Source: Hybos culiciformis (taxonomy: Eukaryota > Arthropoda > Insecta > Diptera > Hybotidae). Taken from it: 64,000 nt of DNA. Positions within the stretch are counted from its first letter, which is position 1. Each line of letters starts with the position of its first letter. Where the stretch lies: the NCBI GenBank assembly GCA_964007475.1, contig OZ023273.1:46935525-46999524 (forward strand), written 5' to 3'. The notes beneath the pieces were generated by a model. It was not told where the DNA came from and ran no database searches. It was given only the letters and a program-made list of their open reading frames with translations. A program made the translations under genes and the position numbers. This document shows, in pieces, positions 36,601-50,200 of the stretch.

Positions 36601-37428
36601 TTGTTTTATCAAGAGCAAAAAGAAAAACAAAACTTCTTAATAAAAAAAGTTTTCTAGCAAATAAATTAATTCACTGATATGAAGAGAAGGAATCTCAAAA
36701 AAGAAAAGAAAAACAGAAAATTTGTGGAAAAAAAAAACATTCTTTAACTATATAATATTGATAAACAAAAATGTGAAACGTGCATAGATAGATTTTAAGA
36801 ATATGTTGACATTATTAAAGTAAATAAAAGATTGGTTATATAAGAGTTTACAATAGACTTAAGTTTTTAGCTGCCACTTTAGTTAGCTTACCATTTTTTA
36901 ATGGTTAATTTAATAATTTGTTACATCTCACTCTCACCGTTTCTATCATATAAAAGAAAAAATAAATAATTTAAAAAAAAATAGTTCTTGCGATTATGCA
37001 GTTATGGGTATTACCTGATCCCTCAAAGATACAAAACCATTTAAATCAGATTTTGTGAAATTAAGTATTTATGTATATATTTTTTTAGATTTTCTTGTAG
37101 TCAGTCTGCCTGTCATTTTTTCTAATTATAAGAATGAAAATAATGTTGGTCATGCTAGTTTATTTTTATTTTCAAGTATACAAACAGGAATAATAAGAAA
37201 AAAATTATGGTTTTAATCCTTTAACTTTGGGAAGATTATTATTCACCGACAGTAATATTAAAAAATTTCATTTGTAAAATCAAAATAACAACAACAAAAT
37301 TTTATTTACAATTTTGGTTTTGAATAGGTATTATAAAATTTATGAAAAATATGATATATTATAATGTAATATTAAATGTATATGTAATACATATTATATA
37401 CTTGTTTATTTTATAATTAACTACAAAC
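33694..37428. other. A+T-rich non-coding stretch, nothing recognised
   Basis: No gene is supported. Short ORFs here have the composition of translated A+T-rich background. A small GC-richer patch, TTTGGCGCCCGCCATG, near 36008 stands alone without a reading frame or repeat partner. Confidence 0.5.
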
Positions 37429-37432
37429 AAAT

Positions 37433-38113
37433 CGTCGGTCGAGAATTTAAGTGCTACATACGCATTTTTGGCGTTTTTGAGTTACTGCCATAAAAATATA
37501 GAAAAAAAATTATCTTTCGATTGCTGTTGTTGGGGATGTCCTATCTCATTCCAATCAAAAGTTACCGAGAGCTGACTTGCTGCATACGCAACTTTGAAGC
37601 TTATCTATCAGTTCTTATCTGCCATAAAATAATCCGCCATGTATTTTTAATCACTAAATGCTACATATTCCTATATTTTGTTTTTTTTCAACCAATTTTT
37701 TTAAATGCCATTTACATATAAAAAAAAATTCCCTTCTATAGAAAAAACATAAAAATAATAAATCATAATTTTTGCTAATTTTGTATGAAAACGCGCTCAA
37801 TTCTTAAATGATACATAACAAAAACTTAATGCCACTTACCATACATTTTTGATAAAAATAATCCGTATAATGTATGGTATGTGGCACATATATGGAAAAA
37901 TTTTCAATTTTAAATTGAAAAAAAAAGATTGAAAAGATACTGTTATTTCAATTTTTTTTTTAAATTACTATAATTTTAGTGAGTCTTAACAAAAAAAAAC
38001 AAAAACACTGAACAAAATCCATAAAACAATGAAAATATAATGGTTTTAACTTGTTTTGCTGATTCCCAAAAAAGTGGTTTTTGCAAATGTAGCACTTAAA
38101 TTCTCGACCGACG
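37433..38113. mobile_element. 681-bp element with about 28-bp terminal inverted repeats
   Basis: The left end reads CGTCGGTCGAGAATTTAAGT and continues GCTACAT; the right end is its perfect complement, finishing CTCGACCGACG. Both sides are flanked by AAAT (37429-37432 and 38114-38117), a possible 4-bp target duplication, although such a word is common in this sequence. The interior (37440-37680) is less A+T-rich than the surroundings and repeats the motif GCTACATA or GCATACGCA, but there is no open frame of useful length. The superfamily is not assigned; the 8-bp duplication of hAT elements is absent. Confidence 0.75.
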
Positions 38114-38117
38114 AAAT

Positions 38118-41100
38118 GTTCGTGAAATGTGTAATCAAATATGCACAGTATTTGAAAATTCTACATCACCATTTCTTTTAAATAAAATATTTAATTAAAA
38201 ATTAAATCAACTAAATTTCGTTATTGTTTTTTTTCTGTTTAATTATAATTTAAATTAAATCACAATTTTGCTTTTTCTTTAATATAGAAGTATATTATTT
38301 TAAATAATATAACTCGACAACGATTGATTATACGAGAAAGAAATCTGATGGGAAGAAATAAATATTTGTCACTTTTTTTGCTTTTATAATTTTGTTGAAA
38401 CTGTAACAGAAAATGATATACACAAAAGGAATGACTGAAAACCTAAAACGCTTTGGAATCAACGGAAAACAAGTTTTTAAACCGAGCTCTTCATAAAATA
38501 AGTTCACCCATAAAGTCTTTCATAAATTGTTTCTTTGAAAAATGGTCGAAAATTCATCAATTTTAAAGCTGCATACATAAATTCATTAAGAATTATTAGC
38601 TTAAAATAAAGAACATTGCTGTAATTTGTAGCAATTATGAATTCTCAAATTTAAAAAAAAAAATTCCATGTAATGATCATTTAATGTAATGATTAAAGTT
38701 TAATATTTTTTGTAGCTTTGCAAATTTTTTTAAAAAAATATAGTAAAACATTAACTGCTGTTTTAAAATTTTAACATTAAAATTGTCTGAATTAGAACAA
38801 TGGTGTCATCACAATACCAGATACCATACCTTCTGTTGAAAAAAAAATTAATTTTGAAGGCTTGTGAATTACTACTATTTTAAAAGGAACAAAAAGGATA
38901 CAATACAATTTAAAATATTTTGTCAAAGAAAGAAAATGTAAGCATTTATTTAGAAATTTAATGTAGCAGCTGTAAAAATATTTAATTTTTATAAAAAATA
39001 ATTGTAACAAAAATGTTCATTATTTTTCGCTACAAAATATGCTGTTAACAGCAACGGAAAAGTTTGTTAAAACTTTTTTATGGATTTAAAAATTTATTTC
39101 AATGTTTATTTTTGTTAAATATATTTTTTTTATTTTTTGACATTTTAAAATTTATACAAAATATGTACATAGTCAAAAAAAAACATTCTGTAAAACATGT
39201 ATGCATTTAGATGAAAAAAAAAATTTGAATATAAATATTTAACACAGATTAATCTTTTTTAATTCTTTTATCTAACAACATAGTGAAACTTTTCTATTAT
39301 TGTTTGAACTCTCATTTAAACCAAATTTTTATCTAGATTGTTTATTTTTAATTTTCCTTGAACGGAATATTCAATAGTTGTGTTAATATATTCAAACGTG
39401 AACGTTGTGGAAGTATTGAATTTGATTCTTTTAACATCTTATTTATTTTATTTGGATAATGGTTTTTTTCTCACATTGAAAATGACAAGGGTTAACTATG
39501 AGATTTGCATATAATCACAAACAGATTTCGTAAAACATTTGAAAGGTTATTAAATAAATAATAGAGATAGTTTTTTCTCATTATTCAAAATCGATTATGT
39601 ATCAATTAAATATTGTATCAAAAAATTATTATTATTCAGTTACCTGATACAAATCCGAGAATTTTTGCCCAAAAAAAGTTTGAGAATTTCATAAAATCTA
39701 CTTAATATAAAAAATATACAAAATTATAAAATATACATAATATTTTAACCTGGCCCAGGAAGAGAGAATTTTGACACGGGCCTCTTAATTTATGGGGCCT
39801 CACATTATTTGAAACTGTAAAACTGTACAAAATGATCAAAAAGTTTATTTCGCACTTTTAAGTACGCAACACAATTTTTTTCTCTAATAAAATCTAAATT
39901 AACAACGGATGACTTTATCTGTGGCGTAATTGCGTTTTCGCTTTGCTTTAGATTTAATTGTTTTCCACTGAACAACTAACGATACAATATTATTTCATTT
40001 TTATGATTCAAAATTATTATAATTGAAAATCTAATAAATATGTATAATAATAATAGTGTTTGAGTTTTTACATGCGCCAATCAAGCATTACTAAGTTACA
40101 GCTTCAAGCTTAAAGGATTCTTGTCTCCAAAATTGGATTGAATGATATGGGTCTTTGTTTTTTGAACTTCAATAAATTAAAGCTACAGCTAATTTTTTTA
40201 ACGCTACGGCTAATTTTTTTCTATAAGTAAATTACAGAGGACGCGTTACGTAGTAACGGATATAGACTAGTATTTTATAGTGATCTAATTCTTCAGCTAA
40301 ACAAATAAATCGATATGAATTATATCGTGAACCTATTAAAAATATAATTCAACGCAGGTTCTTTTTAAATGCATAGAAAAAAAAATTCATAACCATTTTT
40401 ATATTATCCGCATTGTAAAATATTATTTAATTGAATTCCAAGTTTTTCCGTGCCAAAATGTTTCCACATTTTTGATCAGCATATAGAAAAAATATAAGTG
40501 CATTAAATATAAATTTTTTTTATGGGAAGCACACATAACATTTTATTATAGTCCCCGAAAATATTGGAGTGAGTAAATGTTAGTGCAGTTATCAAAGTAA
40601 CCTTCTACCATCTCTAATAATAAATTTAATTTTTGGTTAAGCTTTGAATCTCTGTTTTTTTTTTATAATTTAATTTAATATTAAAAAAAACATCATAATC
40701 CACATTTACATAATGTAAGTTTAATACAAAAAAAAATAGAAAAGTTTTCACAAAATAAATATATAAAAAAATCAAAAAGACTTACTACATCAATTTTTCA
40801 AATGTTTTTAATCATATTCATAATAATCATGATATTTACCACGGGTAAAAAAACATACATCTAGAATTCTATTTAGCTAAACGATGAGAATACGCTTTTA
40901 AAAAGATTAAAGAGATTTTTCTTTCATAAAATAAATTCTATTTTAATAATATTTACATACAATTTATTTTTTCTTAAATATTTTTGTTGAAAAGATATTA
41001 TGAACATTAAAAAGCAATTAAGAAAGTGTTTAAGTTTATCTGGATAAAATTTTTGCATAATTGCTTCAGTTCTTGTTTATATTAAATTCAGCAGTTATAG

Positions 41101-41950
41101 TTTATAAATACAAAATAGAAAGCAAATACCGCTTTCTCCATAATATTTTAAGAAAAAATATATTTTAAATGAAACCGTTTTTTTTAAAGTGGAAAATAAA
41201 TTACTCCAATATTGTGTGGAAAATGTCAAAAAAATAACTTTGTTGCAGTATACCAGAAATTAAACAAGGCAAATTTATTTTAAACCTTGAGTTCAGATTT
41301 TAATTGCTTAGGAAAAGAATATGTATATTTATTTCAAAAACAATCGTTACGAATAAATTTATATGTTTGACTTTTTTTTCTTAATTTTTAAAAACGAATT
41401 AAAAAACTGAAAAAAAACCAATCGGATTTAAGACAATACAGCTCCTAATTTATTTCACCCCACTTATAACTTACATCTACAGTGATTTCTATATTTTAAA
41501 ATTTTTTTTTCGCAACCTTTAATTTTCAGAAAATTAGAAATTTGACAGAAACATAAGAATAAATAATTAAAAATATGAATAATCTTGTTTTATTTTTTGT
41601 TTTGTATCAAGTAGAGCTGCTAATTTCGAATTTTTTCATTTTGCTGAAGATAAAAAATAATAAATAAAATATTTAACAAAAGGAAAAAAAAATATAGCGA
41701 AAGTAAATCATGAATAAAATATATAATATAATATGTAATATAATATTTTATTTTATTTATAGCTTTTCTTAAAAAATTGTATCTTAAATTTTATATTCAA
41801 ATATATCTCTTTGGATATAAATGCAGTGAAAATTTTCTCTTATTTTTTAAGGATTTATATAAGTATTTTCTTTTTATAAAAAAAAAATATTCCTTTGGGT
41901 ATAAATAAAATTATAAACAGGAAACCTCCGTTTAACCCGGTTGAGATAAA
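38118..41950. other. A+T-rich non-coding stretch with a possible hAT scrap
   Basis: No gene is supported. The patch 39750-39830, with CCTGGCCCAGG, GGGCCTCTT and GGGGCCTC, resembles the interior of hAT elements such as the one at 15646, but no ends are visible. A small palindrome, GTTACGTAGTAAC, occurs near 40244. Confidence 0.45.
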
Positions 41951-41959
41951 TACAGTAGG

Positions 41960-41986
41960 TATATAAAAACAAACAATTTCTCAGTC
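41960..41986 (+). promoter_or_regulatory. candidate core promoter (TATA plus initiator) upstream of the receptor gene
   Basis: TATATAAA (41960-41967) is followed by TCAGTC (41981-41986), which matches the arthropod initiator TCAGTY; the A at 41983 would be +1. The spacing of 23 bp from the first T of TATA to +1 is shorter than usual. The following 250 bp are less A+T-rich than background and contain TCACGTGACGTC (42067-42078), an overlapping E-box and CRE-like core. The receptor start codon lies 1.7 kb downstream, behind an acceptor-like site at 43337, so this could be the start of a non-coding first exon. This is inference only. Confidence 0.25.
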
Positions 41987-42199
41987 AACGTTTTATATGT
42001 ACTGTTGTGAAAAAAATATTTCAGTGTATTTTAAATCGGAATTGATTTGTCGTCGTTACATTGTATCACGTGACGTCTGCATTATCATCGAGGGTTGGTA
42101 TTTGTGTTCAACTTGTCCTTTGTTCACCATTCTTACGAAATGCTGGTATTTTCTGCAATGTACCGTGTTAGCAAAAAAATTTATTTTATTTATTTTATT

Positions 42200-43337
42200 T
42201 AACCTGCCAGGTTTTTCAAAAACTAATTTAACTGTTGTATGTAAAATATTTTTTTTTTCGATTTTTTTTTAATAATGTTTTTTTTTTTGAATACAAAGTT
42301 AATTTTATATTTTGAATACGTATATTTCGTGTGCAACTACATTCTATACACAACACATTAAGGTATATAACAACACATTAAGGTATATAAATAAAAAAAC
42401 ATCTAAATAACGAATTTTTTCTTTTGATTCCCACAAAAGCTTTATTCTTTTTAAAAAAATGAATTAAATATAGTATGTATATACATAATATTTTATCAAT
42501 AAGTAAACAAGAAGACAAATTGCATTACAAATTTTTAACACTTTCAGCTTTTCTGTAAACAATTGTAAAATCTTGCAAAAAATTTTAATTTAAAAAATAA
42601 GTACTTTTACGCATATAAAAATGTTTGATTAGAATATAATATGCCAATATTTATTCAATAACCTTTAAAACTCGTTTCCATTAAAATTTAAAAAAGGCTA
42701 GGTACATATTTTAATTTTTTTTCTGTTCCACATAAAAATATCTAAGCTAAACTATTAGTTATAGTATATACTAAGCCGATCTCGATCATTTGCTAAATGG
42801 TTGAGTCTTAAAAATTACTGAAATTAGACGCCCTTAACTATATAATGTTAAATTATTTTTGTACAAAATAAATGTGTACACCTAAGAAATTGTTAAGCTT
42901 AATTCAAATTCTGTACAAAGACTCAGACTAGGGGCTATATATGAAAAATTAGTAAATGTGTATGAATCCAATGTGTCCAACCTTAAAAAATATAATTAGT
43001 TGCGAATTTATTTTAAATTTGTATTTGACTGTATTTTATTTGACTTTACCACATCCACGTATACCAGAACGATTAAAAAAATACAATAAAATATTAATAA
43101 AGTCATACTAACCTTCACTCAAATGTATTTGCAGTCAAATGTACCTACAGTCAAATGAAATAGAGACAAACCCCAAACCTTTATTAATAAACATTTGAGT
43201 TATTCAACTCAATTCAAACTTTCTCTGTTTGAATCTTAATTTAAAATCAGAATATATATTATATAAGAAAAATGTTGTCAAATAAAAAACAATATTATGC
43301 ATTAATTTAGTTTTTCCTTGTTTTATTTATGTTTCAG
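42200..43337. other. A+T-rich stretch before the receptor start exon; possible 5' intron
   Basis: No coding sequence is seen. A 20-bp direct repeat, CAACACATTAAGGTATATAA, occurs twice at 42351-42390. The stretch ends in TTATTTATGTTTCAG, an acceptor-like sequence at 43323-43337. If that site is used, most of this interval is an intron in the 5' untranslated region of the receptor. Confidence 0.4.
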
Positions 43338-43691
43338 ATCAAAATTGTTGTCCATCAGAATTCATTATGTCAAAATAGCATTCAAATAAGAATAACAATT
43401 TTATAAATATCCCAAAGGACGAAATCAAGCAGTGCAAACTGAAAATATTATAAAGCGGTGTACAGCTTTCATTTATATAAATGAAAAATTTTTTATTTTG
43501 AAAGATGGTGTTATACATTCTGCTTTAAAAATATTGATTATGGCAAATAATTGGAACATTATTTATAATATGTTGATAAAAATAAAATATTATGTATTTT
43601 GAAAGTGAAGAGAAAAAATATTTATGTAATTTCATAAAATCAAGTTAACAAGAATTTTCCGATTTGTATTTCTAATAAACTTATATATAAA
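43338..43691 (+). other. putative 5' untranslated part of the receptor start exon
   Basis: The interval runs from the acceptor-like TTTCAG ending at 43337 to the receptor ATG. It contains an in-frame TAA at 43635-43637 with no in-frame ATG after it until 43692, which supports the chosen start codon. A very short upstream ORF (ATG TCA AAA TAG, about 43366) is present. Transcription of this piece is inferred, not seen. Confidence 0.4.
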
Positions 43692-44202
43692 ATGGATATT
43701 TTATATGAAAAAAATTTTAAATTTTCAACTGAATCATCAGCTACTCTTCGTGCAACAGATACTTTTTTAACACGTAATGGCAATTCAATTGAAGATTATG
43801 ATCATTCAATTTCATATGTGAAAGAGTACATATTACCACTTGAGGACTCGACACTGCTAATAAATAATACTCAAGAACGAGATTATTTTAATTTAATTCA
43901 TGGTGATATAGCATTAAGTAATTTTAGCATAAATTCAACACAAGCAAATAATAATAATATGTCAAAAACAATAGAAATTTTTAATTTTAATGATAAGTTT
44001 AGTTTTTATGGATTAGGTTTAATAGCTATATTTTGTACATTCATTGTGATCACTATTATTGGTAATACATTAGTTATATTAGCTGTTGTTACAACTAGAC
44101 GCTTACGTACCGTTACAAATTGTTTTGTTATGAGTTTAGCAGTTGCTGATTTACTTGTTGGAATTTTTGTTATGCCATTAGCAGTAGCTGTTCATATAAC
44201 AG
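43692..44202 (+). CDS. Octalpha2R: receptor coding exon 1: extracellular N-terminus, TM1, TM2
   Basis: Residues 1-170 plus the first base of codon 171. The start ATG has A at -3 and G at +4 and follows an in-frame stop at 43635. The exon encodes an unusually long polar N-terminus of about 104 residues, TM1 (about 105-131) and TM2 (about 141-165). It ends ACAG before the donor GTATGC, giving a phase-1 junction. Reading through the donor adds only 11 residues before a stop. Confidence 0.93.
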
Positions 44203-47200
44203 GTATGCATAGATATAAAGAAGATATAATTTTCTTTTAATTTATCTTTTTATAAGCAGTCAAAAATGTTTAAATTAAATTTCCTATCCTAATATTTTGT
44301 TAAATGTTGATTAATGGAAATCATAATCTCTCCCTAATATTCAATGCAAATTTGTGAAAATTGCTTAATATTAACCATTGAATATAAAACCTACTATGTA
44401 TAATATTGAATGTATTATATTGAAGATTGGCATACCATCAATAAATATTTTTTTTCTTTTTTTAATTTTTTTTAATTTCGATGCAATGTAAGGAGCATGG
44501 CAACTAGGATGGATATTATGTGATATATGGATCTCATTAGATGTACTTCTATGCACAGCGTCAATATTGAGCCTATGTGCAATAAGTGTAGACAGGTATT
44601 AATTTCAAATTTTATTATTATGAAATCTTATTAGGCCCTTGCAAATAATTTGCACAACAAAATTGGAAGAACTCTGCAAAGCATAAATTTAGCAAAAAAA
44701 TATAATCACTATAAAAATGTCATATACACCTTCTCAATTCCATTTAAATAATTTGACAACAAAAAAAATACTGAGAAGAAATAGTAAAAAAAAAAAAAAA
44801 AATTCATTATTAATTTGTATCCAAATATTATTTTTTTTACTCTTCCATTTCAATTAATTTTGTAATCACAGGTGGTCAATAAAATATTTACAAATGCAAT
44901 CCTTAAAAAAAGACATATCAGCAAAAAATTAAAAGTTGTCCGTTTTATTTACATTATACTATGTACATTGTATAAGTGTGAACAGATGTAAATGTTTCAA
45001 ATTTCATGCATATGTATTTAGCATGATAATCAACATTTAAATTCATAACCCTTGAAAAAAGGTTAATTTTTGACAAAAAAAAAAAATTTAACTAACTTAA
45101 ATATTCAACTGGTAATATTTAATTAACATGTGCATATGGACCATTGTTAAATCAACATTTTCGACAAACATAATGTACGCGTACAATCACAGTTTTTCTG
45201 AGAATTTGCAAAAAATTCATAATTTTTTTAATATAATTCAATTCCGTTTTAATATAATATTAATTATTAGGTAAATTATTTCACTAGGTAACCTTATGTT
45301 GTGTTAACATTATGAACTTTAAACACTGTGAAGATAGTTAATTTCTAACACAAATTTTTAAAATAAAATCACTTTAAAGTTCAGAATTTAAAGATATCCA
45401 ATGTAAGGATCGTTCTAAGAATTACCAACAATAGTGCATTATAAAATATTAACGTTTCTAAATAATTTTTTTTATCTAAAAGATTCTTCAAATTTATTCA
45501 TCCTACAAAGACTAGCTCATTAATAAGACATTACGAAGAAAAATAAATCAAAAAGTGAAATATTGAATTTTTCCTTTATTTTATATTTTAAATCCTGTTG
45601 AAGGAAGAAATAGCATAACGAAAATCAATAAAACATAAATAAAGTAAAATTAAATCTTAACCAAAAGCACCATTTTATTTACTTTTTTTTACTCAAATGC
45701 TAATTTTTTATTTATTTGAATTTTAAATTTCAAGATAAATATTCTTTGAAATGAAAAGCAGTAGCAAAAAAATATTTGTTTTTCAGTTTATTAAGTTAAT
45801 TCCTGTTGCAGAAGTGATATCTTTTTTTTTTTTTTTATTGTAAGCAATAGTAGTTGTTAAAGAGATAACGTTGAAATTAATATACAAACAAAATTACAAG
45901 TATGTACATATTTAATTCACTGGAAATAACTTTTTTTTTTAGGTATTTAGCTGTTACTCAACCACTAACATATTCAAGAAAACGGCGATCGAAACGACTA
46001 GCGTTAACCATGATACTAATAGTATGGTCATTAGCTTTAGCTATAACATGTCCCCCAATGCTCGGATGGTAAGTACATATGCAACCAAATAAAAATCTTC
46101 AACTTTTTAAAGAAAAAAAAGAAGTAGTGATTTAGGAGTTTTTTCTAGTAGACCTAAAAATAGCCATACAAAAAAAATAGGTAAAAATTTTATTTTTTTT
46201 AACTGTGTAAAGCACTTAATTTTTCATGTGATAAATTTATTACAACTATAATTCATATTCACTGCACAATCACACAACGTGGGATTTATTAAAGCTATTT
46301 TAATAACATTTTATTTTCATTGTTATTTTCTCTCTAAATTCTAGAATATCCTTGAATTACTTAATATCAGAAATTATAAATGATGACGGAATAAATGAAC
46401 TTTAATAACAACTGAAATACAATATAATCTGATGTAAATTAACAAGTTTTAAAACCACTATATTGCGAAAACTTTTTTTTTTAATGCTATAAAATTAATT
46501 GCTAAAAATATTTTATTCAAAACGCTAATGTTGAGTAATGTATATCCACATACATTACATATATATAATAATATTAAGCGAATTTATTTTCCTAAAAATG
46601 AATATAATACTTTATGTGTATAAAAACTTCAGTATACGGAAAACATTCAACAGGGTTTTTCTAACTGTTCCATTAACAACTAATTACATGTTTAACAAAG
46701 AAGAAATTTAAAATTTTTATTGAAATAATACCTACTTAATTACTTCTAACATAAAATGTTGTTCAGCCTAAAATATAATATATACTATAACTAGCAACCA
46801 GGGTGGTGCGGGAAATTATTCAAAAAATTAAATTTTGTCTATTATTCAAATATTTTTTGTTGTTTTATTCAAAAAAAGTTTTATTCAAAAAAAATTATAA
46901 TGTTAGCTTTTTCTTTTTAATCTTTTTTTTTAATGTATTTCATAAACATTTAAATTTTTAGTCAAATGAAATGCTAGTATCTGCATCTTTGATTATTGTA
47001 TTTTGCTGATACCCTCTGAATTCTAAGAGAATAATTTTTGTACCATCGGCCTTTTTAATTGCTTTTTTTTTCCAAGTTCCTATCCCTCGTTGAACTCTAG
47101 TAGATAATGGAACGACGATTGATCCCTTGGGTCTGGAGTTTTTCGTGATGCCTACATCCAATAAAGTGGTGGTATAAGAGTGAAATTTTGGATGATCTGG

Positions 47201-50200
47201 GTCAATTTTCTTTGTTTGATCAATGTTATTTATTTCATCTTCAAACAGTTCTTTGGAAACAAATAGTGCAGAAGGCCAGGTATAAAATATCACAACTTTA
47301 AATCCATCTTCGGAGATTTCAAATTTTATATCACCTGCTCCAGAAATAATTGGAACAGCAACACACACAATGTCACAGTTTTCCGTGTGATCTGTGTACA
47401 TCCATCTACCAACTGGAGGATTTAAATATTCAACCAAATCTTCTTCTGGGCTAAAATCACTGGCTTGGATTTCTGGTGTATCTACAATTATACTGCCGCC
47501 TATTTGCGGTATTTCTTCATATTCTTTTGTAACGTTTTTTACTACAAAAATAAATAGTCAACTTTTATTATTTTAAACAATTAACTTACTTTCGGCCTAC
47601 AATTTAATCCAAGTTTAGCTTTGGTCTTCCGAAATTTAGCACCAAATACAGCTGGGGAAAATTCCTGAAAAATTGTGTTTTTTTCGCGAACAATCTTAGG
47701 TGTATCACTTATTTTGATGTCGCCATTTTTAAACATTTTTTCCAATGCCTTATGTTCGTCTCCTGCAGGAGACTCTTTCCAAATTTTATGTTGAAAATTT
47801 TCTTTTTCTCCAACACTTAAATTTCCTCGTTTTTTATTCGAATTCATTATTTAAGCAATTAATAACACGATATATATTAATGATATTTGCAATAAAAACT
47901 TAAACAAAAAAAAAGACTTTTTCCAATTTAAATATCAGAGTTGTCTTTTTGTTCTATTAGTTTGCGAAGCTTTTTACATCTTTTGCAATATGGAAACACC
48001 AAAACCCCTTTTTAAAATAAAGAAAAATAGAGACAAAAGATTGAACTTCAGAATAAAAAAACTATGAGCAATAAGGACTGTCAGCAATAAAAATTATGGT
48101 GACTAAAATTTTTTGTAGTAAACAACAAAAAAATTTGTTATTACATTTTACAATAATTTTATCAAATTTTTAATTTTTAAAAAAAGTAGAATTTACGTTT
48201 TATTTCTGTAATATGTAATTTTCAATATACCGAACTAACTAATTAAATAATTATTTTGGGAAATATAAAATAAAAAGTAAGCAGACTACATAACTACAAC
48301 GTATGTATTAATAATCATTTTCCCGCACACAAAACGGTTTTCCCGTACGTTTAATTTGCTTCCAACTCCTTACTACTTATAACTTAATTTCAACAGCCCC
48401 AAGATAGTTTGTGAAAATAATATTAGTAAAAATTTGAAGAAGTTTTGAGGCACTATTTAACAAAATTTTATTTTTTGAAAAATATTATTTTAGAGCACTG
48501 AAATATCATTTTAAAAAATGCGATTCCCGTGAGTTAAATCACGGGAAACGTATGTTTTCAAATGGGTAGATTTCTCGAAAGAAAGATTTTCATTGGATTT
48601 TTCTTTTTTAATAATATCAAAAAAAGTAATATGTGTTGAATAAAAATAATTTTAATCATTTTTAATTTGCATTTTGGCAAATAATTGGAAATAAATTTTG
48701 AACACATTTTCAGCAAATAAAAAAAAACGCTTTTTCAAATAAAGAAAAAAAAAAAATCTGAATAATTAAGAATCTAAAAGTTTTCGAAAATTAAACCTTT
48801 TTTCATTAAATTGATGAACGCTTATGAAATTTTTGTTCAGTTTAAATCACAAACTTGGATTATGGTTTTCAACTTAATTGTACCTGATGTACAGTACAAA
48901 AATTTTCAAATAATATTCTAAAATTATACAATAGGTATACAACAAAACATTGAAATACCTTTATTAAAACTATGGAACTATGCGTTTTTTTAATTATAAA
49001 GCATTTATTTATGAAAGGAAATTTATAAAATTGTAGTTAAAGTAAATCACTAAATTTTTCGTTACGAATATATCTTTCACCCCAATAATAAAATATTTCG
49101 GATTTGAGGCATAAATTTTACTCATGTAAATAACTCGTATTTTTATGTCCTACTGAGTCATTCCAATCATTTAGGTTTTTTACATACTTCCAATTGTTTT
49201 AAATCAATACACACTAAAACTTTTTTTTAATTATTCGTACTTTTGTTGAAATACCTATTATTTTATTAAATTCCTTATTTTCATACTTTATTTAATATTG
49301 TTATATTTCAGTAATGAACTATAAAAGCAATTTGTTTTGGAAAAAAGGACATTCCTACACAGGACATAAGCTAAAATCAAGTATAAAAATAGGGGCCCGA
49401 CGATTTAGGGCATTTTTTGGTGTAAGCCCTTTAGCTTGTGAAAAAATTTGGGCCTCTTGAAGGATATTAGACCTGCTGATTGTCGTCCAAAACATCTTTT
49501 GTGGTGTTTAATGTTTCTAAAGCAATATAACACTGAACACACTTCTAAAGCAATTTTAAAAGCAGACGAAAAGACTATCCGTAAATGGACATGGTGTTTT
49601 GTGAATTTATTGTCCAATTTGAATATGGTATGCACTTATACAAATGAAGTTATGGTCAATCAATAATTATAAAATGTTTCAGGTAATTTGGGAAAAAAGG
49701 TATGATGGTTCTATCCAAGGGCAAACGTGTTTTACTTCTCTAGATGGTGTTGATTTTAAAATATTGGAGCCGTCACCGTTCAGTTCGAAATGGTACAGCC
49801 ACAAATTTAATGGTCCAGGATTGCGCTATGAAATCGGTCTCTGCATTCGAACTGGTTTTATTGTTTGGACACATGGAGGGTATCCTTGTGGGGAATATTC
49901 GGATCTGAAGTTAGCCAGAGATGCCTATATTTATGCTGTCAATTATGATGAATTGACTTTAGCTGACAAAGGTTACAAAGACCAAAAATATTTCATACTT
50001 CCTTCTCAAAATAACAATATCCGGCACAAAGCTATAATGTCCAAACACGAAACTATAAACAAAAGAATGAAGCAATTTAAAGTATTAAATACTCCTTTCC
50101 GAAATAGTTTAGAAAAACATTCTATGTGCTTCCATGCAGTTGCTAACATCACCCAGATAATGCTTGAAAATGGCGAGCCAATATTTAGTGTATTTTAAAG

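Noticed and set aside
39750..39830. GC-richer scrap with CCTGGCCCAGG and GGGGCCTC
   Set aside because: Resembles hAT interiors, but no termini or duplication can be found, so it is not annotated as an element.
40236..40265. Palindrome GTTACGTAGTAAC
   Set aside because: It is short, single, and not near any gene or element end.
41997..42272. 91-codon + strand ORF upstream of the receptor
   Set aside because: It is cysteine- and phenylalanine-rich without a recognisable domain and ends in low-complexity sequence. It may just reflect the less A+T-rich patch and is not supportable as a gene.
44371..44556. 61-codon - strand ORF
   Set aside because: It overlaps receptor intron 1 and exon 2 in antisense; exon 2 is firmly fixed by TM3.
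47394..47576. 60-codon + strand ORF
   Set aside because: It is antisense to the transposon accessory gene and has no independent support.
49405..49635. 76-codon - strand ORF
   Set aside because: It is antisense to the transposase N-terminal region, which has clear family motifs on the + strand.
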